Source of the DNA: an uncultured beta proteobacterium
GTDB lineage: Bacteria; Pseudomonadota; Gammaproteobacteria; Burkholderiales; Burkholderiaceae
Direction of reading: 5' to 3'
Assembly (NCBI GenBank): GCA_903821995.1
Contig: CAIJNI010000005.1
Coordinates: 1 to 61,647, forward strand
DNA: 61,647 nucleotides
The notes beneath the pieces were generated by a model that searched no databases, was not told the DNA's origin, and saw only the letters and a list, made by a program, of their open reading frames with translations. A program made the translations under genes and the position numbers. Below are positions 1 to 9,203 of this stretch, one piece after another; within the stretch, counting starts at the first letter, position 1, and each line of letters begins with the position of its first letter.

Positions 1-912
1 TATGAATTCGAAGAAATAAATTTTGGTGGCTTAAGAGGTAAGGGTCTTAAAACTAAATTGATGTTACCCATTAATCTTTTAAAAGCGATATATCAAAGTG
101 TTTTAGTGTTGAGGCGTGTTAAGCCTAAAGTATTGCTTGGTATGGGCGGTTATATTACCTTTCCTGCAGGCTTGATAGGTGCTGTAATGGGTTTTCCCTT
201 AGTCCTTCACGAACAAAATTCGATAGCAGGTTTGGCTAATCGAGTTTTGGCTAAATTTTCAAAAAGAGCCTTGTGTGCATTTCCCTCAGCTCTGCCTAAT
301 GCTGAGTGGGTTGGTAACCCGCTACGTGCAGAGGTATCAGCAGTGATTTCTCCAGCACAGCGGTTCGCAACACGGACAGGCAATCTTAATGTGCTCGTTG
401 TTGGTGGGAGTTTAGGCGCTACTGCACTCAACGAATTAGTGCCTAAAGCAATTGCTTTAATCGAACCTTCAAAACGCCCCTCCATTACTCATCAATCGGG
501 TGAAAAACATGTTCGGGCCTTAGAGGCGAATTATCTAAATGCAGGAGTAAATGCAACAGTAGTTCCATTTATTGAGAATATGGCACAAGCCTATAGCCTT
601 GCTGATGTCGTCATTTGTAGAGCAGGAGCGATGACCGTTGCCGAATTAGCGGCTTGTGGGGTTGCATCATTATTAGTTCCCTTTCCATTTGCTGTTGATG
701 ATCATCAAACTTCTAATGCTAAATTTTTGGCAGAAGCAGGTGCTGCAGTTTTGATACAACAAAAAGATTTACAACCTGAAAATTTATCTCAATGGTTATC
801 CTCATTAAATCGAGAAGAACTTCTCAAGATGTCTGAGAAGGCTTTGTTACAAGCAAAGCCTTTAGCTACAGCGCGAGTTGCTGAAGTATGTATGGAGGTT
901 AGCAGCATATGA
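1..912 (+). CDS. murG: MurG, undecaprenyl-PP-MurNAc-pentapeptide GlcNAc transferase (5' partial)
   Basis: Transfers GlcNAc from UDP-GlcNAc to lipid I at the inner face of the cytoplasmic membrane, giving lipid II. The frame is open from base 1, so the N-terminus (about 70 residues, including the first glycine-rich loop) lies outside the window. The visible part has family motifs: GMGGY and the [12 protein letters not shown] stretch, GNPLR, a GGSLGA loop, HQSG, the donor-site segment [12 protein letters not shown], and [10 protein letters not shown] with N and A following. The first ATG at 58 is internal, since [13 protein letters not shown] residues typical of MurG precede it in frame. The stop overlaps the murC start (ATGA). 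It is part of the dcw cluster and co-transcribed with murC-ddl-ftsQAZ. Confidence 0.96.
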   Translation, partial: YEFEEINFGGLRGKGLKTKLMLPINLLKAIYQSVLVLRRVKPKVLLGMGGYITFPAGLIGAVMGFPLVLHEQNSIAGLANRVLAKFSKRALCAFPSALPNAEWVGNPLRAEVSAVISPAQRFATRTGNLNVLVVGGSLGATALNELVPKAIALIEPSKRPSITHQSGEKHVRALEANYLNAGVNATVVPFIENMAQAYSLADVVICRAGAMTVAELAACGVASLLVPFPFAVDDHQTSNAKFLAEAGAAVLIQQKDLQPENLSQWLSSLNREELLKMSEKALLQAKPLATARVAEVCMEVSSI

Positions 913-2345
913 AACATATTGTTCAGCAAATACATTTTGTAGGGATTGGTGGCGCGGGAATGAGTGGGATTGCTGAAGTACTGCTTAATTTAGGGTACAG
1001 AGTATCAGGATCAGATTTGCAGGAAGGGCCAGCGACCCAAAGACTAAAAGAGTTTGGTGCAGAAATCCATATTGGACATCGTGCTGAAAATATTGGTAAA
1101 GCAGAGGCTATTGTTATTTCGACTGCAGTTACTGGAGATAACCCAGAAATTCTTGCGGCTCGTGCTGCTCATGTACCGGTGATTCAAAGAGCAGTGATGC
1201 TTGGCGAGCTTATGCGTCTTAAACAAGGAATCGCAATTGCAGGTACTCATGGAAAAACAACGACAACAAGTTTAGTAGCTTCGATATTAGCTGAAGGGAA
1301 CTTTGATCCAACTTTTGTAATAGGTGGGAGATTAAATTCTGCAGGAGCTAATGCTCGACTTGGCACAGGTGAGTTTATCGTCGCTGAAGCTGATGAATCA
1401 GACGCCTCATTTTTAAACTTACTACCCGTGATGGAAGTCATAACAAACATTGATGCAGATCATATGGAGACTTATCAGCACTCCATGCCAAGACTAAAGC
1501 AAGCATTTGTTCAATTCACACAAAGAATGCCTTTTTATGGAATTGCTATTTTATGCATTGATGATGCAAATGTAAGAGATATGATTCCATTTGTTTCGCA
1601 ATCGGTTTTGAAATATGGCGTATCTGCCGATGCTGACGTTCGAGCAACAGATATTATCGCGCTAGCAGGAAAGATGACATTTAAAGTAACAAGAAAAACT
1701 ATTCGTCGGCATGGGTCAACACCGCAGCCACTGAATATTGAACTTAATTTACCAGGCGAACATAATGTCCGTAATGCACTAGCAGCTATTGCTGTTGCAA
1801 CTGAACTTGGCGTGAGTGATGAAGCAATCATTAAGGCTTTAGCGGAGTTTAAAGGAGTAGGTAGAAGGTTTACGAGATGTGGGGAACTAGCCTGCCCAGA
1901 TGGTGGTCAATTTACATTAATTGATGACTATGGCCATCATCCGGTTGAAATGGCGGCAACATTAGCAGCTGCTCGCGGAGCATTTCCAAATCGAAGATTA
2001 GTTTTAGTTTTTCAACCTCATAGATATACGCGAACAAGAGATTGTTTCGGAGAATTTGTAAAAGTATTAAAAGACTTCGACGCTGTTTTACTAACAGAGG
2101 TTTACCCTGCGGGTGAGCCAAAAATCATAGGAGCTGATGCTAAAAGTCTTATTGGTGCGATTAAAAAAGGTATCTCAACACCATCACAAACTTTAAGCTC
2201 TCAAGATCTTTACTATGAAGCAGATATAAAAAAATTACCACAAGCTATATGGTCGATGGTTAAAGATCAAGATGTCGTCATTACTATGGGCGCTGGCTCA
2301 ATTTCCTCGATACCTTTAAATTTGTTGGGGGGCGACCATGACTAG
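909..2345 (+). CDS. murC: UDP-N-acetylmuramate--L-alanine ligase
   Basis: Adds L-alanine to UDP-MurNAc with ATP, the first peptide-stem step of cytoplasmic peptidoglycan synthesis. The length of 478 residues is normal. A Rossmann-type N-domain with GIGGAGMSG (residues 12-20) binds UDP-MurNAc. The Mur-ligase P-loop GTHGKTTT is at 112-119, followed by the central-domain motif EADESDASF and the C-domain DDYGHHPVE and FQPHRYTRT segments. The ATG overlaps the murG stop by four bases, and the 3' end overlaps ddl by eight, which suggests translational coupling. As in other Burkholderiales, murB is not between murC and ddl. Confidence 0.97.
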   Translation: MKHIVQQIHFVGIGGAGMSGIAEVLLNLGYRVSGSDLQEGPATQRLKEFGAEIHIGHRAENIGKAEAIVISTAVTGDNPEILAARAAHVPVIQRAVMLGELMRLKQGIAIAGTHGKTTTTSLVASILAEGNFDPTFVIGGRLNSAGANARLGTGEFIVAEADESDASFLNLLPVMEVITNIDADHMETYQHSMPRLKQAFVQFTQRMPFYGIAILCIDDANVRDMIPFVSQSVLKYGVSADADVRATDIIALAGKMTFKVTRKTIRRHGSTPQPLNIELNLPGEHNVRNALAAIAVATELGVSDEAIIKALAEFKGVGRRFTRCGELACPDGGQFTLIDDYGHHPVEMAATLAAARGAFPNRRLVLVFQPHRYTRTRDCFGEFVKVLKDFDAVLLTEVYPAGEPKIIGADAKSLIGAIKKGISTPSQTLSSQDLYYEADIKKLPQAIWSMVKDQDVVITMGAGSISSIPLNLLGGDHD

Positions 2346-3348
2346 TATGTCGTCTACTAATTGGGCAAATCAGGTAAAGCAGGAGTTAGCTGGATTTGAT
2401 CCTAAGTCACTGGGTAAGGTCGGAGTACTCATGGGCGGAGTTTCTGATGAAAGAGAAATTTCCTTGTTATCCGGTCAAGGTGTTTTAGCGGCACTTAATT
2501 CTAAGGGAGTTCAAGCGACAAGTTTTGATCCTGGAGTGCAGCACATGACTTTGCTAGCACAAGAAAAATATGATCGAGTGTTCATTGCCCTACATGGTCG
2601 TTTTGGAGAAGATGGAACCATTCAAGGATTATTAGAGCAATATCAGTTGCCCTACACGGGTAGCGGTGTGTTGTCCTCGGCACTAGCAATAGATAAAAAT
2701 ATGACTAAGCAGATTTGGATAAGTCGAGGGTTACCTACGCCCAAGCACTGCATGCTAACCCCAACTTCTAATTTTAATGAGGTTGTACAAAAAATCGGAT
2801 TTCCATTAATTGTAAAGCCCGCTAGCGAGGGGTCTTCTCTAGGATTGAGTAAAGTAGAAAATCTTGAGCAGTTAAAAGCAGCATATTCTGTAGCAGCCAA
2901 GTTTGATCGCGAAGTCATGGCAGAAGAGTGCATTGTTGGAGAAGAGTTAACTTGTCCAGTTGTAGGAGATGGCCAAAATATACAGGCATTGCCAGTCATT
3001 CGAATTATTGCTCCAAAAAATAATTACGATTATCACAATAAATATTTTTCTGATGACACTCAATACATATGTCCAACAGGTTTGGGAGATGCGCTTGAGA
3101 ATGAAGTTCAACAACTCGTTATAGAAAGTTATAAAGCGTTAGGCTGTCGTGGGTGGGGGCGTGCAGATGTCATGTTAAATGCACAAGGTAAGCCATTCTT
3201 ACTAGAAATGAATACTTCACCAGGGATGACGACGCACTCATTAGTTCCCATGGCAGCTAAACATGCAGGAATTAGTTATGAAGAGTTAGTGCTATGGCTG
3301 ACAAAAAATGCGAAGTTATCTCACGCTTTGGTAGGAGGAAGAGTATGA
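2338..3348 (+). CDS. ddl: D-alanine--D-alanine ligase
   Basis: ATP-grasp ligase that makes D-Ala-D-Ala for the pentapeptide end of peptidoglycan. It has 336 residues. Visible features are the N-terminal [14 protein letters not shown] stretch, the [13 protein letters not shown] stretch, the [16 protein letters not shown] substrate loop, the ATP-grasp lysine region [13 protein letters not shown], and the Mg-binding end [13 protein letters not shown]. The ATG at 2338 overlaps murC; a second in-frame ATG at 2347 is possible and would only remove three residues. The 3' end overlaps ftsQ (ATGA). Position in the dcw cluster argues for the DdlB-type copy. Confidence 0.95.
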   Translation: MTSMSSTNWANQVKQELAGFDPKSLGKVGVLMGGVSDEREISLLSGQGVLAALNSKGVQATSFDPGVQHMTLLAQEKYDRVFIALHGRFGEDGTIQGLLEQYQLPYTGSGVLSSALAIDKNMTKQIWISRGLPTPKHCMLTPTSNFNEVVQKIGFPLIVKPASEGSSLGLSKVENLEQLKAAYSVAAKFDREVMAEECIVGEELTCPVVGDGQNIQALPVIRIIAPKNNYDYHNKYFSDDTQYICPTGLGDALENEVQQLVIESYKALGCRGWGRADVMLNAQGKPFLLEMNTSPGMTTHSLVPMAAKHAGISYEELVLWLTKNAKLSHALVGGRV

Positions 3349-4415
3349 GCCGCGTTCCTCTGAATGCAATAAAAAGCAAAGAGCAAATTCCCCTTGGCGA
3401 AATATTATGGGCTTCCTTTACAAGGACAATGAAAGGGTTATTTGTTGGCGCAGTTTCCCTGATTGGGTTTGTTGCCGCTCCGATATGGCATAGCCCATCT
3501 CGGATGAAATTTTTAGCGAGATGGCTGTTTTTAACATTTGGCTTATTAGTGTTTTTATGGGTTATGTTTTGGATTGGACAGCGCCCGGTATTTACGATAA
3601 AACAAATACAAATAGAGTCTGTAAATGGACAAGATTTAAAGCATGTCAATACTGCTCTTATTCGGTCACTCGTGATCGGTAAGCTTACTGGGAATTTTTT
3701 TAGCATTCACTTAGATCAAACACGCGCAGCATTTGAAAACATCCCGTGGGTAAGAGCTGCAAGCGTTCGACGAGTGTGGCCAAACGGTTTGTCTATCGTG
3801 ATTGAAGAACAAGCGCCCATTGGTATATGGATGGACCAAAGTGAACCGAAACTAGTTAATACTTATGGAGAATTGTTTACGGCGAATTTAGCTGAACAGG
3901 ATGGAGCACTTATTAATTTTCAAGGACCTGAAGGAAGTAGCAAAGAGGTTGTGGAAGTATGTAGGCAAATTAACGAATGGTTTAAACCATGGCAGACTTC
4001 TGTCGCTTCCCTCTCTTTGAGCTCTAGGTATGACTGGAGTGTAAAACTGGAAAATGGAATGAGATTTGAGTTAGGCAGAGACTTAGATCAGAAAGATCGT
4101 AAGCAAATGAATGCCCGTTTAGATCGTTTCTTCAAAGTTTGGCCAAATGTAAAAGATAACTGGCCTGAAAAAATAGATTTAGTCGACTTGCGTTACCCGA
4201 ATGGATTTGCAATTAGTTTGGCGCGTAAAGGAGATAACAAATCGATAGCTGATAAAAATATTAATTTAGCAAACCAAACCGATAACGAGCGTAAGCAGGA
4301 CGCATTGAATGAAGATCTTTCCCAAGCGCTTGCAAGTATGAGTATCGACAATAAAAAAATAGAAAAGAAAAAAATAAAAAGTGATTCAAAGTTGAGGTCA
4401 ACAATCAATGAGTAA
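3345..4415 (+). CDS. ftsQ: Cell division protein FtsQ
   Basis: Bitopic membrane protein that links early cytoplasmic divisome proteins to FtsL/FtsB and the septal synthase. I chose the ATG at 3345 because an AGGAGGA site lies at 3333-3339 and the ATG overlaps the ddl stop. The frame is open upstream to 3294 but there lies inside ddl. The protein has 356 residues: a cytoplasmic N-terminal part, a strongly hydrophobic segment at about 62-84, the POTRA region ([13 protein letters not shown] onward), the conserved [19 protein letters not shown] strand, and the beta domain ending in [11 protein letters not shown]. It then runs about 65 residues further in a charged, lysine-rich tail that looks unstructured and is longer than in the E. 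coli protein. Confidence 0.9.
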   Translation: MSRVPLNAIKSKEQIPLGEILWASFTRTMKGLFVGAVSLIGFVAAPIWHSPSRMKFLARWLFLTFGLLVFLWVMFWIGQRPVFTIKQIQIESVNGQDLKHVNTALIRSLVIGKLTGNFFSIHLDQTRAAFENIPWVRAASVRRVWPNGLSIVIEEQAPIGIWMDQSEPKLVNTYGELFTANLAEQDGALINFQGPEGSSKEVVEVCRQINEWFKPWQTSVASLSLSSRYDWSVKLENGMRFELGRDLDQKDRKQMNARLDRFFKVWPNVKDNWPEKIDLVDLRYPNGFAISLARKGDNKSIADKNINLANQTDNERKQDALNEDLSQALASMSIDNKKIEKKKIKSDSKLRSTINE

Positions 4416-5637
4416 AGACAATAGAAAACTACTAGTCGGATTAGACATAGGTACTTCCAAGGTAGTAGCATTGGTCGCTGAAATCTCTTCTGATGGAGAG
4501 TTTGATGTGATTGGAATCGGACATACGGCGTCAAAGGGGCTTAAAAAAGGGGTGGTCGTTAATATAGAAGATACCGTCAAGTCAATTCAAAAAGCGCTCG
4601 AAGAAGCAGAAGTGATGGCGCAGTGTCGTGTGGAGAATATATTTGCAGGCATTGCGGGTAACCATATCCGTAGTTTTAATACCGTTGGGATGGTTGCAAT
4701 TCGAGATAAAGAAGTGACTGAATCAGATGTTGAGCGTGTAATTGAAAATGCTAAGCCGATTAATGTGCAGACCGACCAACAAATCTTGCATATTTTGATT
4801 CAGGAATACTTGATAGATAGCCAAGAGGGTGTTAGAGATCCAAAGGGTATGAGTGGCCAAAAACTTGAAGTTAAGGCCCATATTGTGACGGGTGCTGTTA
4901 GTGCAGCTCAAAATATTATTAAATGTATACGACGTTGCGGATTAGAGGTTAATGATCTTATATTGCAACCATTATGTTCAAGCATTGCAGTACTTACTGA
5001 CGACGAAAAAGAACTTGGCGTCGTGTTAGTTGATATTGGTGGTGGAACCACAGATATTGCTATATACAGTCAAGGAGCCATTCGTTACACAGAAGTTGTC
5101 CCGTTTGGTGGAGATCAAATTACTAACGATATCGCCATGGCGCTTAGAACACCGACGATAGATGCAGAGGATTTAAAAATTCAATATGGAATTGCAAAAC
5201 AATCTCTTGCTGATCCAAATGCAATGATTGATGTACCCGGTATTGGCGATCGAGATATTAGAACAATTTCAAAGCAATCACTTGCTGCAGTGATTGAGCC
5301 TCGGGTAGAGGAACTATTTCGATTTGTGATCGAAGCTCTTCAACGCTCTGGGTTAGAGCATGTAGTGCCTTCTGGAATTGTTCTTACTGGGGGGACGGCC
5401 TTGATGCCTGAAATAGTTGAATTGGCGGAGGATATATTTTTAAAGCCAGCCAGAATTGGGATACCTGATTACAGTGGGCATTTAAAGGATGTGTTGAGAA
5501 ATCCTAAATTTGCGACAAGTATTGGGTTGCTTAAAGAGGGACGTGCGCAAATGTTTCATGGGCAAGAGGCTGTGCAAGGGAAAGTGTTAGGAAGCGTATT
5601 TGAAAAAATGCGTGAATGGTTTATGGGTAATTTTTAA
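4408..5637 (+). CDS. ftsA: Cell division protein FtsA
   Basis: Actin-like ATPase that tethers FtsZ to the membrane and recruits later divisome proteins. The protein has 409 residues. The phosphate-1 motif LDIGTSKVVALVAE is near the N-terminus, the 1C domain insert follows (MAQCRVENIFAGIAGNH), and the phosphate-2 motif VDIGGGTTDIAIY and the adenosine loop VLTGGTALMPEI come later. The C-terminus KMREWFMGNF is an amphipathic membrane-targeting helix. The start overlaps the ftsQ stop by eight bases. It directly precedes ftsZ, with a 41-base gap. Confidence 0.97.
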   Translation: MSKDNRKLLVGLDIGTSKVVALVAEISSDGEFDVIGIGHTASKGLKKGVVVNIEDTVKSIQKALEEAEVMAQCRVENIFAGIAGNHIRSFNTVGMVAIRDKEVTESDVERVIENAKPINVQTDQQILHILIQEYLIDSQEGVRDPKGMSGQKLEVKAHIVTGAVSAAQNIIKCIRRCGLEVNDLILQPLCSSIAVLTDDEKELGVVLVDIGGGTTDIAIYSQGAIRYTEVVPFGGDQITNDIAMALRTPTIDAEDLKIQYGIAKQSLADPNAMIDVPGIGDRDIRTISKQSLAAVIEPRVEELFRFVIEALQRSGLEHVVPSGIVLTGGTALMPEIVELAEDIFLKPARIGIPDYSGHLKDVLRNPKFATSIGLLKEGRAQMFHGQEAVQGKVLGSVFEKMREWFMGNF

Positions 5638-5678
5638 AAGTCGTTGTTAATTTGTCGTCGTCAAACTAGGAGGAAGTT

Positions 5679-7007
5679 ATGGAATTTGAAATGTTAGATG
5701 CAGATACAGCCGGAAAAACCATTATTCGTGTGGTTGGAGTCGGTGGCGCTGGCGGCAATGCTGTCCAGCATATGATTAGAAGAGGGGTGCAAGGCGTCGA
5801 TTTCATTTGTATGAATACAGACGCTGGTGCTTTAAAGCGCTCCAAGGCTGAAATCAATCTTCAGTTAGGTGAGACTGGCTTAGGAGCTGGAGCAAAGCCT
5901 GATGTCGGTAAAGCAGCTGCTATAGAAGCAAAAGCTCGTATCGCAGATGCTTTAGAAGGTGCACACATGGTATTTATTACCGCAGGAATGGGCGGTGGAA
6001 CAGGGACAGGTGCTGCGCCAGTTGTTGCACAAGTCGCAAGAGAAATGGGAATCTTAACAGTTGGCGTTGTAAGTAAGCCATTTGATTTTGAAGGTGTTAA
6101 GCGTTCGAAGTTAGCAGAAATTGGTGCAAAAGAGTTAGAAGAATGTGTTGACTCTTTAATTGTGGTGTTAAATGAAAAGCTATTTGAAGTCATGGGCGAA
6201 GATGCTGAGATGGATAAGGCATTTAGTACTGCAGATGATGTTTTGCATAATGCCGTTGCTGGTATTGCAGAGATCATTAATGAGCATGGTATGGTTAACG
6301 TAGACTTTGAAGACGTTAAAACTGTAATGAGCGAACAAGGCAAGGCGATGATGGGAACAGCCACAGTATCAGGGGTTGACCGAGCACGTTTAGCTGCTGA
6401 AGCTGCGGTTGCATCACCACTCTTAGAAGGTGTTGATCTTTCCGGAGCAAGAGGTGTGCTTGTTAATATTACGGCGAGTCGTTCTTTGAAGTTAGCTGAA
6501 ACACGTGAAGTGATGGCTGCCATTCGTGACTATGCTGCAGATGATGCAACTATTATTTTTGGAACTGTTTACGATGAGTCTCTCGGAGATGCAATTCGGG
6601 TAACTGTCGTTGCTACAGGTCTTAACAAAGCTACAGAATTAAAGTCACAGGCACAAGGTGTTGAAGTAATTTGGCATCAAGCAACAGGTACTTACGGTGG
6701 CGGTAGTTCAATGGCAAAAATGACGGGTCTAGAAAGTTTTGCCCCGACAAGCCCAATAGCAAGTGCGGCATTTGCAAATGCACAAGTGGTTGGAAATTCT
6801 AGTGCGATGCCAGAAGTAAGTCATCCGGTGAATCAAATGCCAGATTATGCAGATCCAAGTTTTGGGATTCCAGCTGTAATGAGACCATCACCTGATCGCG
6901 TTGCTCAGAATTTGGGTGCTTCAAGTTCTCCTTTGGCGCGGACAATGTTGGAAAAAGGCCAAGATATTTTTGAAATCCCTGCTTTCTTAAGAAAACAAGC
7001 TGATTAA
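5679..7007 (+). CDS. ftsZ: Cell division protein FtsZ
   Basis: Tubulin-like GTPase that forms the Z-ring. The length of 442 residues is usual for betaproteobacteria. The tubulin signature GGGTGTG is at residues 105-111, with VGGAGGNAV at 20-28 and the N-terminal nucleotide-binding MNTDA loop. The T7-loop region contains NVDFEDVKTVM. A variable linker rich in S, P and A (about 325-420) is followed by the conserved tail DIFEIPAFLRKQAD, which binds FtsA and ZapD. A strong AGGAGG site lies about five bases before the ATG. The partner gene zapD is also in this window (23069-23821). Confidence 0.98.
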   Translation: MEFEMLDADTAGKTIIRVVGVGGAGGNAVQHMIRRGVQGVDFICMNTDAGALKRSKAEINLQLGETGLGAGAKPDVGKAAAIEAKARIADALEGAHMVFITAGMGGGTGTGAAPVVAQVAREMGILTVGVVSKPFDFEGVKRSKLAEIGAKELEECVDSLIVVLNEKLFEVMGEDAEMDKAFSTADDVLHNAVAGIAEIINEHGMVNVDFEDVKTVMSEQGKAMMGTATVSGVDRARLAAEAAVASPLLEGVDLSGARGVLVNITASRSLKLAETREVMAAIRDYAADDATIIFGTVYDESLGDAIRVTVVATGLNKATELKSQAQGVEVIWHQATGTYGGGSSMAKMTGLESFAPTSPIASAAFANAQVVGNSSAMPEVSHPVNQMPDYADPSFGIPAVMRPSPDRVAQNLGASSSPLARTMLEKGQDIFEIPAFLRKQAD

Positions 7008-7027
7008 AAAACAAATATAAATCAAGC

Positions 7028-7097
7028 ATTTACGAATTATTGATGGCGGCGTCCCTCCTAACGACGACGATTGCGCTACTATCAATATTTCGTAAAT
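7028..7097 (+). promoter_or_regulatory. Long inverted repeat between ftsZ and peroxiredoxin gene
   Basis: Bases 7028-7044 (ATTTACGAATTATTGAT) pair with 7081-7097 (ATCAATATTTCGTAAAT) at 16 of 17 positions, enclosing a 36-base loop (7045-7080). As RNA this is a long AU-rich stem. There is no U-tract immediately after it, so it is not a standard intrinsic terminator. Its right arm is shared with a second dyad at 7081-7103, so the two structures exclude each other. Confidence 0.6.
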
Positions 7098-7103
7098 ATT
7101 GAT
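7081..7103. promoter_or_regulatory. Short dyad next to the Shine-Dalgarno of the peroxiredoxin gene
   Basis: Perfect nine-base arms ATCAATATT (7081-7089) and AATATTGAT (7095-7103) flank a five-base centre. The dyad ends four bases before the AAGGAG site (7108-7113) of the next gene, whose ATG is at 7122. It could be a DNA operator for a redox regulator or an RNA hairpin that competes with the larger stem at 7028-7097. Function is inferred only from position and symmetry. Confidence 0.5.
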
Positions 7104-7121
7104 TTCTAAGGAGAATAAAAA

Positions 7122-7622
7122 ATGATAGAAGTAAACCAAAAGCTACCCAATGCGACTTTGTACGAATTTATAGCTGAAGAAACACCAGGTTGCACTATTG
7201 GACCTAATGCTTTTCAAGTAGAAGAAATTATAAAAAATAAAAAAATTGCTATTTTTGGATTACCAGGTGCTTTTACTCCGACATGTTCAGCACAACATGT
7301 ACCGAGTTACTTGAAAGAATTCGACGCTATCAAAGCTAAAGGTGTAGATGAAATTTGGTGTATCTCTGTTAACGATGCATTTGTGATGGGCGCATGGGGC
7401 AAAGACCTACATGTTGGAAAAAAAGTTCGCATGATGAGTGACGGTAGCGGCGAGTTTACAAAAAAATTAGGTTTAGAGTTAGACCTCATCGCTCGCGGTC
7501 TTGGCGTTCGTTCACAAAGATATCTCATGATTGCTGATAATGGAGTAGTTAAACATATTGCAGTAGAAGGTCCTGGGAAATTTGAAGTGAGTGGAGCTGA
7601 AGCTGCGCTCAAAGCTCTTTAA
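7122..7622 (+). CDS. Peroxiredoxin (Prx5-like)
   Basis: Thiol peroxidase that reduces hydrogen peroxide and organic peroxides in the cytoplasm. It has 166 residues, the usual size for the Prx5 group. The peroxidatic motif PGAFTPTCS is at 48-56, with Cys55 as the active cysteine, and the conserved arginine lies in the LGVRSQRY segment. A single other cysteine (Cys74, in WCIS) and Cys24 are candidates for resolution. Placement between ftsZ and lpxC is typical for Burkholderiales. The leader holds two competing hairpins (7028-7103), so regulation at the RNA or operator level is plausible. Confidence 0.92.
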   Translation: MIEVNQKLPNATLYEFIAEETPGCTIGPNAFQVEEIIKNKKIAIFGLPGAFTPTCSAQHVPSYLKEFDAIKAKGVDEIWCISVNDAFVMGAWGKDLHVGKKVRMMSDGSGEFTKKLGLELDLIARGLGVRSQRYLMIADNGVVKHIAVEGPGKFEVSGAEAALKAL

Positions 7623-7645
7623 TAGCTTTGGTTCAGAAGTAAACA

Positions 7646-8557
7646 ATGATATTGAAACAAAGGACCATTGCCGAGCCGATTAAAACGGTTGGCATTGGTC
7701 TTCATTCTGGGAAAAAAGCAAATTTATTCTTAAAACCTGCCCCAATAAATTATGGGATTGCGTTTGTTAGAATAGATTTAGAAAACCAAGAGCCGATACC
7801 TGCTCACGCTTTAAATATCACTGATACAAGACTTGCTAGCGTTTTAGAAATAGGCCCACAGAGAATATCTACTGTGGAGCACCTCTTATCAGCTTGTTCA
7901 GGTTTAGGTATAGATAATTTACTCGTAGAAATTGATGGTGAAGAAATTCCAATTATGGATGGAAGTGCAGCTTCATTTTTATTTTTACTTCAAACAGCTG
8001 GGATTATTGAGCAAGAAGCTCCAAGAGAGTTTATAAAGATCACAGAAAGTATTGAGGTTCACGACGGCAGTAAATTAGCCAGGTTAGAACCATTTTGGGG
8101 ATATAAATTAGACTTTACTATTGACTTCAACCACCCTGCACTTGATAAAACGGGTCAGCGTTTTACGATCGACTTTGCGACAACGAGTTATGTAAAAGAA
8201 ATAGGTAGGGCCAGAACCTTTGGCTTTGCTCATGAGGTTGAGGCTCTCAGAGAAGTTGGTCTGGCCAGAGGTGGAAGTCTAGATAATGCAATTGTCTTAG
8301 ATGAATACAGAATACTTAATAATGAAGAGTTGCGTTATGACGACGAGTTTGTTCGGCATAAAATCCTCGATGCAATTGGCGACCTTTATTTAGCGGGCAG
8401 CCCAATTATTGGGATGTACGTTGCAGAAAAGTCAGGTCATGCTTTAAATAACTTATTGCTCAGAGAGCTATTTAAACATCCAGAAAAATTTGAAAGAGTC
8501 AGTTTTTCAAATATGAGTGAAGCACCTTTAGCTTACCAAATCGTAGAGCATATTTAA
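7646..8557 (+). CDS. lpxC: UDP-3-O-acyl-N-acetylglucosamine deacetylase
   Basis: Zinc amidase that catalyses the committed step of lipid A synthesis in the cytoplasm. The length of 303 residues is normal. The first zinc ligand is His79 in STVEHLLSA. The other ligands are the His and Asp of [11 protein letters not shown] near residue 240. The IMDGSA loop and the N-terminal [12 protein letters not shown] also match the family. The gene follows the peroxiredoxin by 23 bases. Its stop overlaps the convergent dciA-like gene by four bases, leaving no room for a separate terminator. Confidence 0.97.
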   Translation: MILKQRTIAEPIKTVGIGLHSGKKANLFLKPAPINYGIAFVRIDLENQEPIPAHALNITDTRLASVLEIGPQRISTVEHLLSACSGLGIDNLLVEIDGEEIPIMDGSAASFLFLLQTAGIIEQEAPREFIKITESIEVHDGSKLARLEPFWGYKLDFTIDFNHPALDKTGQRFTIDFATTSYVKEIGRARTFGFAHEVEALREVGLARGGSLDNAIVLDEYRILNNEELRYDDEFVRHKILDAIGDLYLAGSPIIGMYVAEKSGHALNNLLLRELFKHPEKFERVSFSNMSEAPLAYQIVEHI

Positions 8558-9144
8558 GGGCTTGCTTTTATTGATCTTTTTGTGGTCTCGAGTAGTCTTT
8601 TGACGCTTTGACCCAAAGGGGTATCGACATCCAATGAGTTCGCTAATTCAGTCCATGCCTTGATAAAGGCTGGGCTAAGTTCTTGAGTAGGGATCTCTTG
8701 AACCGGAATCTGCGGTTGATTAAGAAATTTATTGGAAGGGATGGCAGGCAATACCTTAATTGCAATCCCTTTAAAGGGATAACCGGCTTCGCGAAGATAA
8801 TTTAAGAGGGTAGGTAGCTTATTCTTTAATTTAGAAGCAATAGTCCCAAATGGCGTTAATAACTTAACCTCCCCACCATCTTCAATGGATCCGATGGTAA
8901 TTTCTGACGCAAAGGAACCAAACCCAATTGCTTCGAAAGCACCATAAAGCGTAGCTTGAAGTTGATTACGCTGCTCGACTTGATTGATAAGACTCTTAAG
9001 GGGCGAGTCTGGATCAATCTCCTGAAGAAAAACACTCAGTTTTTCGGGGCTTTTCTTACGTGAATAGTTCTTTATCATCAAATGAGTGGGTAAAAGGGCC
9101 TTAAAACCAAAGTATTTAATTGAAGTATAGGCATATTGCGGCAT
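8554..9144 (-). CDS. DUF721/DciA-like protein
   Basis: Probable DUF721 protein of 196 residues. In other bacteria DciA (DUF721) loads the replicative helicase DnaB. The sequence [16 protein letters not shown], followed by a short beta-rich stretch with [27 protein letters not shown], resembles the DUF721 core of the Burkholderiales version. The assignment also rests on context: a DUF721 gene normally sits here, divergent from secA and convergent with lpxC. The ATG at 9144 gives the longest product; an internal Met at residue 23 (MIKNYS) is a possible alternative start. The C-terminal 60 residues are proline-rich and then helical, with no motif I recognise. Confidence 0.65.
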   Translation of the reverse strand: MPQYAYTSIKYFGFKALLPTHLMIKNYSRKKSPEKLSVFLQEIDPDSPLKSLINQVEQRNQLQATLYGAFEAIGFGSFASEITIGSIEDGGEVKLLTPFGTIASKLKNKLPTLLNYLREAGYPFKGIAIKVLPAIPSNKFLNQPQIPVQEIPTQELSPAFIKAWTELANSLDVDTPLGQSVKRLLETTKRSIKASP

Positions 9145-9203
9145 TCATGGAAAATTATTCCTTGGGTGATAAACTTATACATTGAATTTAATCGTAGAAA
9201 ATC

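Noticed and set aside
3272..3706. Antisense 144-codon frame across ddl and ftsQ
   Set aside because: Lies entirely over confirmed genes; no protein features.
5861..6523. Antisense 220-codon open frame inside ftsZ
   Set aside because: Low-complexity Ser/Thr/Ala/Pro composition with no family resemblance; it mirrors the codon pattern of ftsZ on the other strand.
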